Source: Bordetella parapertussis (GTDB lineage Bacteria; Bacteroidota; Bacteroidia; Chitinophagales; Chitinophagaceae). Taken from it: a DNA stretch of 64,000 nucleotides. A model generated the notes under the pieces. That model saw nothing but the letters and a program-made list of their open reading frames with translations, had not been told where the DNA came from and did no database searches. The stretch is taken from assembly GCA_943331005.2 (NCBI GenBank), contig CALQJX020000009.1, positions 62,001-126,000 on the forward strand, in the 5' to 3' direction. Positions 9,201 to 18,500 of this stretch are shown in pieces; position 1 is the stretch's first letter, and each line of letters starts with the position of its first letter. The position numbers and the translations under genes were made by a program.

Positions 9201-11625
9201 CTACACCACAACTGTTTGTAAAAGCATAAGAAATAGTAGCATTACCTGAAACAATACCAGAAACATCACCAGTTGTACCTACAGTAGCAACAGAAGCATC
9301 ACTTGTGCTCCACACACCACCTGCAATTGCATTAGCAAGGGCAGTTGTTGCAGATTCACATACTATAGCAGTACCTGTGATAGTACCAGCTGAAGGAAGA
9401 GGATTAACTGTAACTATAGAAGAAGCAACATTTACACCACAAGTATTACTTATTGAATAAGAGATCTCAGCTGTACCTGCAGTAATACCACTTACCACAC
9501 CATCCGTACCAATTGTAGCAACTGCAGCGTTAGCTGATGTCCATATACCACCTGTAGCAGCAGTAAGAGTAGTAGTAGCAGTTTCACATACAGTAAGTGT
9601 ACCTGAAACGGAACCTGCATCAGGAGCTGTATTTACTGTAATTGTAGCTGTTGCAGCTACAGTACCACAACCGTTTGTAACTGAATAACTAACAACTGCA
9701 GTACCTGCAGACTGTGCTGTAACCAGACCAGTTGCATCTATTGTAGCAACTGCTGTATTAGAAGAAGACCATACACCTCCATCTTCGCCATCTTCTGTTA
9801 AAGATGATTCATCACCATCACACAAAGAGAAATCACCGGTAAGAGAACCTGCAACAGGAAGTGGATTAACTGTTACTGCTTTAACTGAGTAGCAAACACC
9901 ATTTGTATAGGTAATATTCACCAGACCAGCAGCAACACCAGTTACAGAGCCTGTAGTTGCATTTACTGTTGCCAGGGTGGCATCTGAAGTAGACCATATA
10001 CCACCTGAAACAGAATTTGTAAGTGTAGTAGTTGTTCCCTCACAAACTATAGCAGTACCACCTATTGCAGCAGGAGTAGTGTATACTGTAAGTGCTTTAG
10101 TAGCAGGAGTACCACAACCGGTAGCATAAGATATAGTAGTAGTGCCCTGAACACGGCCAGAAGCAATACCTGTAGTAGAAACAATAGAACCTACAGCAGT
10201 GTTGCTGCTGCTCCATGTACCGAAAGAAGTAGCATTTGAGAAAGTAATATTATTACCGGTACAAACGTTTGCAGCACCAGTGATAGATGCCGGAGTAGTG
10301 CGAACAGTAACAATTGTTACTGCACCACAAGAACCACCGGTAGTATAAGATATTGCAACAGTACCTGCAGTAACACCGGTAACAATACCAGATGCAGCAC
10401 CTACAGTAGCGATTGAAGAGTTATCTGAAGACCATGTACCACCGGTTGCTGCATTAGCAAGAGTTGTTGTTGCGCCCTCACAAACTGAAGCAGTTCCTGT
10501 GTTTGCACCTATACTTGTATTAACTGTAAGCACTTTAGTTGCCATTGCACCACAACCAGTGCTGTATGATATAAGTGTAGTACCTGCAGCAACACCGGTA
10601 ATAAGACCGGTAGCAGCATTTATAGTTGCTTTTGCTGTAGTGCTGCTGGTCCATGAACCATAAGGAACTGTATTAGTGTGTGTAGTAGTATAACCTGCAC
10701 AAAGATTTGAAACCCCGCTTATAGCAGCAGGAGTAGCTGTTACAGTAACCTCTTTAGTTGCATAAGTAGTACCGCATGAATTTGTAACGGCATAAGATAT
10801 ATTAGTTATACCAGAAGCAACACCGGTAACAATACCGGTTGCACCAACTGTAGCAATTGAAGAAGAAGCTGTAGACCATGCACCACCCGATGTAGCATTT
10901 GTAAGCGTTGTTGTAGCACCTGAGCATATTTTACTGGCACCACCGCCTATTGCAGCAACACTTGGAGTAGAAGAAACAGTAACAAGTTTAGTAACGGTAG
11001 TACCACAAGCCACACGATAGCTTATGTACACAGTACCTGCAGAAACGCCATTTACTATGCCGGTCAGGGAACCAACGGAAGCAACTGTTGCACTACTTGT
11101 GCTCCAGGTACCACCCGATGAAGTGTTTGTGAGTGTTGCTGGTACACTGAGACAAACTGTACTGCTACCTGCAATTGCAGATGGTGCAGCAGAAACTGTT
11201 ATTGCAGAAGTAGTGCTTGTAAGCGAACCACTTGTGTTGCATGTACCGGCACCAGTCCAGGTAATAACACAGTAATAATAGTAAACGCCGGCTACTGTAG
11301 TAGTTGGCCTGTAAGATACAGAACCTGTAGACCTTGTCCTGCAGCTTCTTGAAGATGTATTTACAAGAGTACCACCCGAAGTACTGTTTACAGAATTCTG
11401 ATACCATTTAACTGTAATGCTAGTACCGGTACTGCTACCGGTTCCTGTATTACAAGTATTGTAATTGAAAGAAATATTAGAGGCGGTAACGCCAGCACAA
11501 TAAGTTCTTGCTGCTGACATTGTTCTAACACTTGATGGTGTATAAACGATCGCAGCAAATGAGTTTGCCCAACCCATGGTAAGGAGAAAAAGAGAAAAAA
11601 TAAGAGAAAATTTTGCGTGTTTCAT
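6232..11625 (-). CDS. Giant BIG2-repeat T9SS-sorted adhesin, cassette B (1797 aa)
   Basis: A signal peptide (MKHAKFSLIFSLFLLTMGWA, cleavage near SFAA) is followed by the cassette-specific N-terminal module (about residues 25-150, with YTPSS.RTMSAARTYC) and about 21 BIG2-like modules. The protein ends in a T9SS type A sorting domain: MYPNPTNGTFTVES, then YTFDGKLVNEYQL, ending KLYFQN. Most modules carry a Cys pair. The last nine modules and the sorting domain match adhesins C and D in order, while the middle differs in module number. The paralogues therefore share fixed ends with an expandable centre. It starts 42 bp after its receiver gene and has its own terminator, so the operon is closed. 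Its role is inferred to be cell-surface attachment; export would need a T9SS encoded elsewhere. Confidence 0.93.
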   Translation of the reverse strand: MKHAKFSLIFSLFLLTMGWANSFAAIVYTPSSVRTMSAARTYCAGVTASNISFNYNTCNTGTGSSTGTSITVKWYQNSVNSTSGGTLVNTSSRSCRTRSTGSVSYRPTTTVAGVYYYYCVITWTGAGTCNTSGSLTSTTSAITVSAAPSAIAGSSTVCLSVPATLTNTSSGGTWSTSSATVASVGSLTGIVNGVSAGTVYISYRVACGTTVTKLVTVSSTPSVAAIGGGASKICSGATTTLTNATSGGAWSTASSSIATVGATGIVTGVASGITNISYAVTNSCGTTYATKEVTVTATPAAISGVSNLCAGYTTTHTNTVPYGSWTSSTTAKATINAATGLITGVAAGTTLISYSTGCGAMATKVLTVNTSIGANTGTASVCEGATTTLANAATGGTWSSDNSSIATVGAASGIVTGVTAGTVAISYTTGGSCGAVTIVTVRTTPASITGAANVCTGNNITFSNATSFGTWSSSNTAVGSIVSTTGIASGRVQGTTTISYATGCGTPATKALTVYTTPAAIGGTAIVCEGTTTTLTNSVSGGIWSTSDATLATVNATTGSVTGVAAGLVNITYTNGVCYSVKAVTVNPLPVAGSLTGDFSLCDGDESSLTEDGEDGGVWSSSNTAVATIDATGLVTAQSAGTAVVSYSVTNGCGTVAATATITVNTAPDAGSVSGTLTVCETATTTLTAATGGIWTSANAAVATIGTDGVVSGITAGTAEISYSISNTCGVNVASSIVTVNPLPSAGTITGTAIVCESATTALANAIAGGVWSTSDASVATVGTTGDVSGIVSGNATISYAFTNSCGVAYSTNVVTVNPLPGAGAISGAATVCIASSETLTNIVSGGVWSSANTAVATVGTTGTVTGVSAAATTISYTYTNSCGSAYATHSITVAPLPTVASVTGAATVCADATTTFANTTTGGVWSSSNTSVATVGADGVVSGIAAGNASISYTVSNMCGSVVAAKNITVNPSSAAITGATSVCQGGTTTFSIADPAGTWVSGAPSVATINAATGVITSVGLGVSAITYSAATGCFHSIKDIVVNNTVGEITGMPRSCEGHSSALACATSGGSWSSSNTAIASVDAATGVVTGVTAGSATVTYTAASGCYTTVTYIVYAMPAPITGANTICTGSYTVLYSTIGGSGTWSSSDTTVATSNLTSGMITSASVGTATITYKIPASGCFVTKSVTVNATPAAITGVTAICAGNTQAFTSATTDGAWSSSQPSVATINAATGVATAVTAGNTTISYVMPTGCYKTFSTSVNPLPASITYSADNICLGKTAIFASATTGGTWSSSNTAVGTINTTSGVATSINLGTTTITYRAATGCVRTKSLSVYNAIATISGADMVCKGQSTLFTIATTSGSWLSGSTSIASINSVTGMVTGMSAGSAKISYRLTGGCLTFKNVTVAAITGTSSVCVGLSTTLNHLIAAGTWSSSNVAVATINSATGVLTGVAPGTSTITYNVGGGAYNTVTAVVNALPAAITGSATVCSESSALYAGTVGGSATWSSSNVTVATINTTSGMATGVSTGTTTLTYKIAASGCFTTRQITVNPAPAAITGPSIACVGTTVTLASATAGGTWASNPTTVATVGSTTGVVAATSAGGVTVSYTLANGCRKTKVMTVYAAPAAISGPAVLSPGFSSAFSCASTGGTWSVSNAAIAAITSAAASSASISGVSSGSAAIFYTLSNGCSKSKDVNVVGTGARSAETVAEVVVDFKMYPNPTNGTFTVESSVNGSFSVYTFDGKLVNEYQLNGATTVSLPSDLVTGVYICQFRFEDGTTKTSKLYFQN

Positions 11626-11667
11626 GCTATATACTGTTTGTGGATTTTTTACTGTTTTTTATGTTGA

Positions 11668-12060
11668 TCAGTTTGAAAATTTGTAGTTATTTAGGATCTT
11701 TTCTGTAGCGTAACTGACCATATCTAATTGCCTATCATCTTTCATTATGTATCCCGAGACACCGTATCTTATCGCTTCTTCTACAACTTTTATATCTTTC
11801 TGTGCGGAGATCATAAGCAGATGAATTTGAGGATGAAGGACTTTTACCTCTTTCAGCACATCCAGACCGTTTAGAGGTGGTGCATCATAATCCAGAAGTA
11901 TTATATCTGGCATGATGTGAATGTTGTTTAAACATTGCTGACCGCTTTCGAACTGGTAGATGTTTTTGAAACCAAGATTCATCAGGTGCCTTCTATACAA
12001 AAACCTGCATAACTGGCTGTCATCAACTATAAAAACCTTCATTTCGTTCCTGTTTTTCAT
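11668..12060 (-). CDS. Single-domain CheY-like response regulator, cassette B
   Basis: This is a 130-residue lone receiver domain, close to the cassette A copy (MKNRNEMKVFIVDDSQLCRF). D13/D14, phosphoacceptor D57 (ILLDYDAPPLNG), the SAQ Ser and the Lys of YIMKDD are present. The frame is open back to an ATG at 12105, but that longer start would lie upstream of the sigma-54 promoter (12084-12098). I therefore chose the ATG at 12060, which aligns with the other receivers and is preceded by an AGGAG-like ribosome binding site. The gene is the first of an operon with adhesin B, 42 bp upstream of it. There is no output domain. It is probably phosphorylated by, or drains phosphate from, the hybrid kinase relay at 31-35 kb; this is inference. 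Confidence 0.9.
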   Translation of the reverse strand: MKNRNEMKVFIVDDSQLCRFLYRRHLMNLGFKNIYQFESGQQCLNNIHIMPDIILLDYDAPPLNGLDVLKEVKVLHPQIHLLMISAQKDIKVVEEAIRYGVSGYIMKDDRQLDMVSYATEKILNNYKFSN

Positions 12061-12083
12061 CACTCCTGTTTGGTATGGAATAA

Positions 12084-12098
12084 TCAAGAGGTATGCCA
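12084..12098 (-). promoter_or_regulatory. Sigma-54 (-24/-12) promoter, cassette B
   Basis: The minus strand reads TGGCAT-ACCTC-TTGA. The -24 half is good; the -12 half has A instead of the consensus C. It lies 24 bp before the receiver ATG, the same position as in cassettes A and C. Confidence 0.7.
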
Positions 12099-12154
12099 AA
12101 AACACAATTCATTGAATTAAAGCACACTATACAATATAATATATCATAATAATT

Positions 12155-12187
12155 TCCAAAAAAGACACAGATTTTCCCATTTTGGCA
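12155..12187 (-). promoter_or_regulatory. Candidate upstream activator sites, cassette B
   Basis: On the plus strand, TCCAAAAAAGACA (12155-12167) and TCCCATTTTGGCA (12175-12187) begin 57 and 77 bp beyond the -24 element, 20 bp apart. The second resembles the cassette D site TCCCATTTTGGGA. Regulator binding is inferred from position and similarity only. Confidence 0.5.
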
Positions 12188-12487
12188 AAATAAGGGGTAT
12201 ATAAGTAGCTACTTTTTGTAGCAGCTATTACTAAAAGGGGTATTTGAGTGGAAAAACAGAAAAAAAATATTGTATTTCTTAATACAAATTGAATTAATAA
12301 GATTAATTAGGATAATATTAGCTTAATGATGAAGTAACATGATTCATTTTTAACACTTATAGCCATCAATTAGGAAGCTGATAATAAAAGACGTAAAAAG
12401 AGCAATGCTAACATTAAGACAATACACTATACAATGCTATAAAATTGTAAAAAAATAGGGTACACTAAAACTTCGTTTTACTATAAA
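12188..12487. other. AT-rich intergenic spacer between cassettes B and C
   Basis: Non-coding. A stretch near 12213-12231 (TTTTTGTAGCAGCTATTACT) resembles one near 21284-21307 upstream of cassette C, which suggests that the two upstream regions share descent. Nothing else is recognisable. Confidence 0.5.
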
Positions 12488-12522
12488 CACCGAAGCCGTC
12501 CCAATTTGGGACGGCTTCGGTG
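12488..12522 (-). terminator. Intrinsic terminator of adhesin C
   Basis: A 15-bp perfect stem (CACCGAAGCCGTCCC / GGGACGGCTTCGGTG) with loop AATTT lies 22 bp after the adhesin C stop codon. No long T run follows directly on the minus strand. Confidence 0.8.
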
Positions 12523-12544
12523 CAATAAACTATTAACTTAATTA

Positions 12545-15500
12545 TTAATTCTGAAAATACAGTTTGCTGGATTTAGTCGATCCATCGTCGAACCTGAACT
12601 GACATATATATATACCAGCAACCAGATTTGATGGAAGAGAAACAGTAGTAGTATTTCCTGTGAGCTGATATTCGCTAACCAATTTACCATCGAATGTATA
12701 AATTGACAGGTTACCGTTCATAGAAGCCTCAATTGTGAAAGTACCAGATGTAGGGTTAGGATACAATTTCAGATCGGCCGCTGCTTCCGCAAAAGACTCA
12801 GTAGTAGCTGATTTCGCACCAGAACCTACAACACTGACTTCTTTTGATTTCCAACAACCATTGGAGAAAGTATAAGAAATAACGGTAACACCTGTAGATA
12901 CAGCAGATACACTTGCAGAAGTAGCGGCAGCTGATGTAATTGCAGCAATAGCAGCATCAGAAACTGTCCATGAACCACCAGAAGTAGCACAACTGAAGGC
13001 AGAAGAAGATCCGGGAGTAAGAACTGAAGGTCCGGATATAACTGCAGGACTAACATTCACAGTCATAACCTTTGTTCTGCGACAACCTGTTGGCATCACA
13101 TAACTAATAGTAACACCACCTGCACTAGTTGCGGCAACCACACCTGAAGCAGAACCAACAGTAGCAACAGTAGTAGGATTTGAAGACCAGGTACCACCCT
13201 CTGTTGCAGAAGTAAGTGTGATCGATGTACCAACACAAGCTGTAGATGGACCACTGATAGCCGCCGGAGTAGGATTGACAGTAACCTGACGAGTTGTATA
13301 ACAACCACTAGAAGGTATTTTATAAGTGATGGTAGCAGTACCTGCACTTACAGCTGTTGCCATACCTGAGGTAGTACTGATAGTAACTTTAGAAACATCA
13401 CTGCTAGACCATGTAGCACTTCCACCAACAGTACCGGTATAAAGAGCATTTGATTCGGTACAGATTGATGAAGAACCGGTAATGGCAGCCGGCAAAGCAT
13501 TACAAACAACAGAAGTTGTGTTATATATACCACCACCAACATTATATGTAATAATAGAAGAACCTGTAGCAACACCTGTCATAACACCGGTTGTAGCATT
13601 GATCGTAATTACTGAAGTATTACTGCTGCTCCATGTACCACCTGAAATACCATGACAAAGGGTAGAATTAAGTCCAACACAAACTGAAGGAGTACCGGTA
13701 ATACCAGCTACTGTCATAGTTTTAGAAGCAAGACAACCACCCGTGAGCATGTAAGATATCCTTGATGTACCTGCACTCATACCTGTAACAACACCTGTAA
13801 CTGAGTTTACTGAAGCAATTCCGGCACTTCCGCTATACCATGCACCACCTGAAGTAGCATTGGCAAGTGTAGTAGAATAACCTTTACAAACAATATCATT
13901 ACCTGTTATACTTGCAAGAGCATTATATACAGAAAGGGTAGTAGTAATTGCACAACCTGTAGGAATCCTGTATGTGATAGTGGTAGAACCAAGATCGATA
14001 CTGGTAGCAACACCTGAAGCCGAACCTATTGTACCAACTGCAGTGTTACTGCTGCTCCAGGTACCACCGGTAGTTGCTGAAGCAAATACCGCAGTTTTAC
14101 CCAAACATATATTATTTGAAGCATAAGTAATAGTAGAAGGGAGCGGATTAACTGTAGTATTATAAGTTCTGTAGCAACCGGTTGGCATAATGTATGATAA
14201 TATAGTATTACCGGCAACAACTGCTGTAGCAAGACCTGTGGACGCATTTATAGTGGCAACCGAAGGCTGAGAACTAGACCACGTACCATCTGTTGTAGCA
14301 CTTGTGAATGACTGAGTACTACCCGCACATATTGCCGTAGCACCTGTTATTGCAGCCGGAGTGGCATGCACAGTAACACTTGTAGTAACGAAACAGCCTG
14401 ATGCAGGTATCTTATAAGTAATTATAGCAGTACCAACACTTGCACTTGATATCATACCTGAAGTGAGATCAGCAGTTGCAACAATTGTATCGCTGCTGCT
14501 CCAGGTACCACTTCCACCAATTGTACTGTAAAGTACTATATAAGAACCTGTACAGATAGTATTGGTACCGGTAATAGGAGCTGGCATAGCATATACTACA
14601 TAAGGAACAGTAGTATAACAACCGCTGGCAGCAGTGTAAGTAATAGTAGCAGAACCTGCAGTAACACCATTTACAGCACCTGTAGCAGAGTTGACAGTAG
14701 CAATAGAAGTATTGCTGCTGCTCCATGAACCACCGGCAGTAGCGCAGGCGAGCGTAGATGACTGACCTTCGCAAGACCTTGGCATACCTGTGATATCACC
14801 AACTGTATTGTTTACAACTATATCTTTTACTGAGTAGAAACAACCTGTTGCTGCAGTATAAGTAATAGTAGAGACACCCTGACCAACTGATGTGATAACA
14901 CCTGTTGAAGCATTGATAGTAGCAACTGAAGGAGCACCACTTACCCAAGTACCGGCAGGATCAGCAATAGAGAAGGTAGTAGAACCACCCTGGCAAACTG
15001 AAGAAGCACCAGATATAGAAGCAGCTGAAGGGTTAACAGTTATAGATTTTGTAGCTTCTGAAGAACCACAAACATTTGAAAGAATATAAGATATAGTTGC
15101 ATCACCTGCAGCCACACCAGAAACAACACCATCTGTATCAACTGTAGCTACAGAAGAGTTACTGCTGCTCCATACACCACCAGAAGTTGCATTTGCAAAC
15201 GGAGTAGTAGCTGAAGCACAAACTGATGAAGCACCAGTGACAGAAGCAACTGAAGGAACTGCAACACCAGTGATAGAATGTGTAGCAGTTGCAGTACCAC
15301 AACTATTGGTATGTGTGTAAGTAATAGTAGTCGCACCAGTTCCTATACCAGAAACAACACCATCCGTACCTACAGTAGCAATAGAAGTATTTGCACTGCT
15401 CCATACACCAGCGGTAGCAGAATTGCTAAGTGAAGTTGTAGAAGAAACACAAACTGTAGCAGAACCTGTGATAGATCCGGCAGCAGGAAGTGGATTAACA

Positions 15501-18500
15501 GTAACTACCTGAGTAGCATAAGCAGTTCCACAACTATTAGTTATAGCGTAAGAAATTGTAGCAGTACCTGCAGCAACTGCAGTTACAACACCATCGGTAG
15601 CAATTGTAGCTACAGAAGTATTACTGCAATTCCAGTCACCACCTGAAGTTGCATTAGCAAGTGTAGTTGTAGCAGCTTCACAAACAATTGCAGTACCTGT
15701 AATTGTACCGGCAGCAGGAAGTGGATTAACAGTAACTAACTGAGTAGTATATGCAGTTCCACATGAGTTTGTAATTGCATAAGAAATTGTAGCAGTACCT
15801 GCGGCAACTGCAGTTACAACACCATCAGTAGCAATTGTAGCTACAGAAGCATTACTGCAGCTCCAGTCGCCACCTGTTGTAGCAATAGTAAGCGAAGTAG
15901 TAGCAGATTCACATACAACCGAAGTGCCAGTTATAGTACCGGCTGCAGGAAGCGGATTAACAGTAACAACAGAAGTAGCAGAACAACCACCACTTGTATA
16001 AGTTACAGAAGCAGTACCTGCAGTAACACCTGAAGCAATACCGCTTGCAGCACCAATTGTAACTACAGCAGCATTACCACTTGCCCATACACCACCTGAA
16101 GTAGCATTAGCAAGTGTGGTTGTAGCAGATTCACATACAGAGAGTGTACCTGTATTATCAGCAAGAGAACCACCTACAGAAACTGTTACGCTACCCGTCA
16201 TATTATTAGTACAACCAGAAGTAGCACCTGTAGCAACAACAGAATATGTACCTGCAGTTGTCTGAAGACCAAAAGAAATAGCACTGCCTGTACCTGCAAC
16301 AGCACTACCTACAGTAGTAGCACCTCTTTTGAGCTGGTAATTGATACCTGTCTGTGAGTTTGCAAGACCTACTGCAACACCTGCACCACCAGTGCAATAA
16401 GAACCGCCACCTGTAACCGCATAAGCAGCAGGAGTATTATTAACAGTAATAGTAAATGTACCAGGAGTACCTGCGCAACCATTTTTGGTTGGAGTAACAG
16501 TAACTGTAGCAACTACAGGAGCCGCACCAGTATTCACAGCAGTAAAAGATGGAATGCTACCATAGCTAGCCTGAACATATAACCTTTTAACAGTGCCTGA
16601 GCAAGGATCGCCAAATACTGCATTCGTTGCAGGTATTGTACCAGAGTTATTACCAATAAGGTACAACTGAGCTTTAGTAACACTGTTTGTTGCATGACAA
16701 CCACCTACTGAATAAGTACCGCATGAACCAACTGGAGTACCATAGCTAGCAAAATCAATAGAAGTAAACACCTTACCTGCCGGAGCCGTAAGTGTTAAAG
16801 AACCATTTTCTGCAACTGTACCACATACAGTACCGGTTCTGCCGGTATCAAGACCTATAGTACCATTACTAACAGCCCATGAATATACAGTACCTGCAAG
16901 ACTACCTGTAAGAGGAATAGCTGCCTGAGTTGCACCATTGCAAAGCGACTTATTAGAAGGAGTTGTAACATCGGGAACAGGACTGGTAGCAACTACTGCA
17001 TTACCCGTCATGACATTTGTACAACCTGTAGATGTGTTTGTACCTTCTACTGTGTATGTACCAGTTGTTGTTTTCAGACCAAAACTGATAGCACTTCCTG
17101 TACCAGCTACCGGGCTACCAACGTTAGAACCGGCAAGTTTCAGTTGATAATTGATACCAAATGTTGAGTTAGCGAGGCCAACTGCAACACCTGATCCACC
17201 AAAGCAAAAAGTACCACCACCTGTCATTGCATAAGCAACAGGGGCGCTTATGTTATCAATTGTAATAGTAAAAGAAGCAGGTGCACCTGTACAACCATTT
17301 GCTACAGGCGTAACATTTACAGTACCAACTATTGCACTTCCTCCAGGATTTGTAGCAATAAAAGAAGGCACAACAGAATAAGCATAAGTAGCCTGAACAT
17401 ACAACCTTTTGCCTGCACCCACACATGGGTCACCAAAAACTGTATTAGTTGCAGGAATTGTTGCAGAAGTCTGACCAACTACATATGACTGAACAACAGA
17501 GAGACTGGTTGAAGAATGACATGCGCTTGTAGCAAAACTACCGCAAGAACCTGTAGGAGTACCATAGCTGGCAAATGTAACAGAAGTAAATACTGCACCA
17601 CTTGGCGCTGTAAGTACAAGCGTACCATTTTCGCTGGCAGTACCACATAGAGTACCTGTGTTGGTTGCAGCCAGACCAATTGAAGGATTTGAGTTTGTCC
17701 AGGAATATACTGTAGCGGGAACACTACTGCTAAAAGAAAGTGAAGTCTGAGTAGCACCATTACAGATAGTCTGATTTCCGGGAACAGTAGCAACAGGCAA
17801 AGGAGTAACAGATACACTTGTATTAGCTACACAGCCGGTTGGCAGCGTATATGTTATGTTAGTAGAACCACCTGCAACGCCGGTCACAACACCAGTAGTA
17901 GCATTTACAGTAGCTATAGCTACGTTGTTGCTGGCCCATGTACCACCCGATGTAGCATCAGCAAGCGTAGAAGTGCTACCCGCACAAACTGTGGTTGTAC
18001 CGGTAATGGCTGAAGGCAATGCGTTAACTGTTGCTACCTTAGTAGCATAGCTTGTACCGCAGCTGTTTGTTACTGCATAAGATATTGTAGCTGTACCAAC
18101 TGAAACACCGGTAATAACACCAGTTGAATTCACAGTAGAAAAAGCAGTATTTGAACTGGTCCAGGCTCCGCCTGAAACAGCATTACTAAGTGCAGATGTA
18201 AAACCAAAACAAACTGAAGATGTACCGGTAATAGTACCAGCAGCCGGAAGTGGATTAACAGTAACGATCATTGTTGCATAAGCAGTACCACAAGAGTTAG
18301 TAACTGCGTAAGATATAGTTGCCGTACCTGCAGCAACGCCACTCACTACCCCACTTGCATTTACAGTAGCAACACCAATGTTACCGCTGGTCCATGCACC
18401 ACCGCCCGTAGCGTTACTAAGGGTAGTTGTAGCAGCTGCACAAACTGTAGCAGTACCTGTGATAGTACCTGCAGCAGGAAGAGGATTAACAGTAACCACA

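Noticed and set aside
12061-12105. Longer N-terminus for receiver B (and likewise 21148-21174 for C, 29876-29941 for D)
   Set aside because: The extensions overlap the sigma-54 promoters, are unrelated to each other, and would break the alignment with the 132-residue receiver of cassette A.
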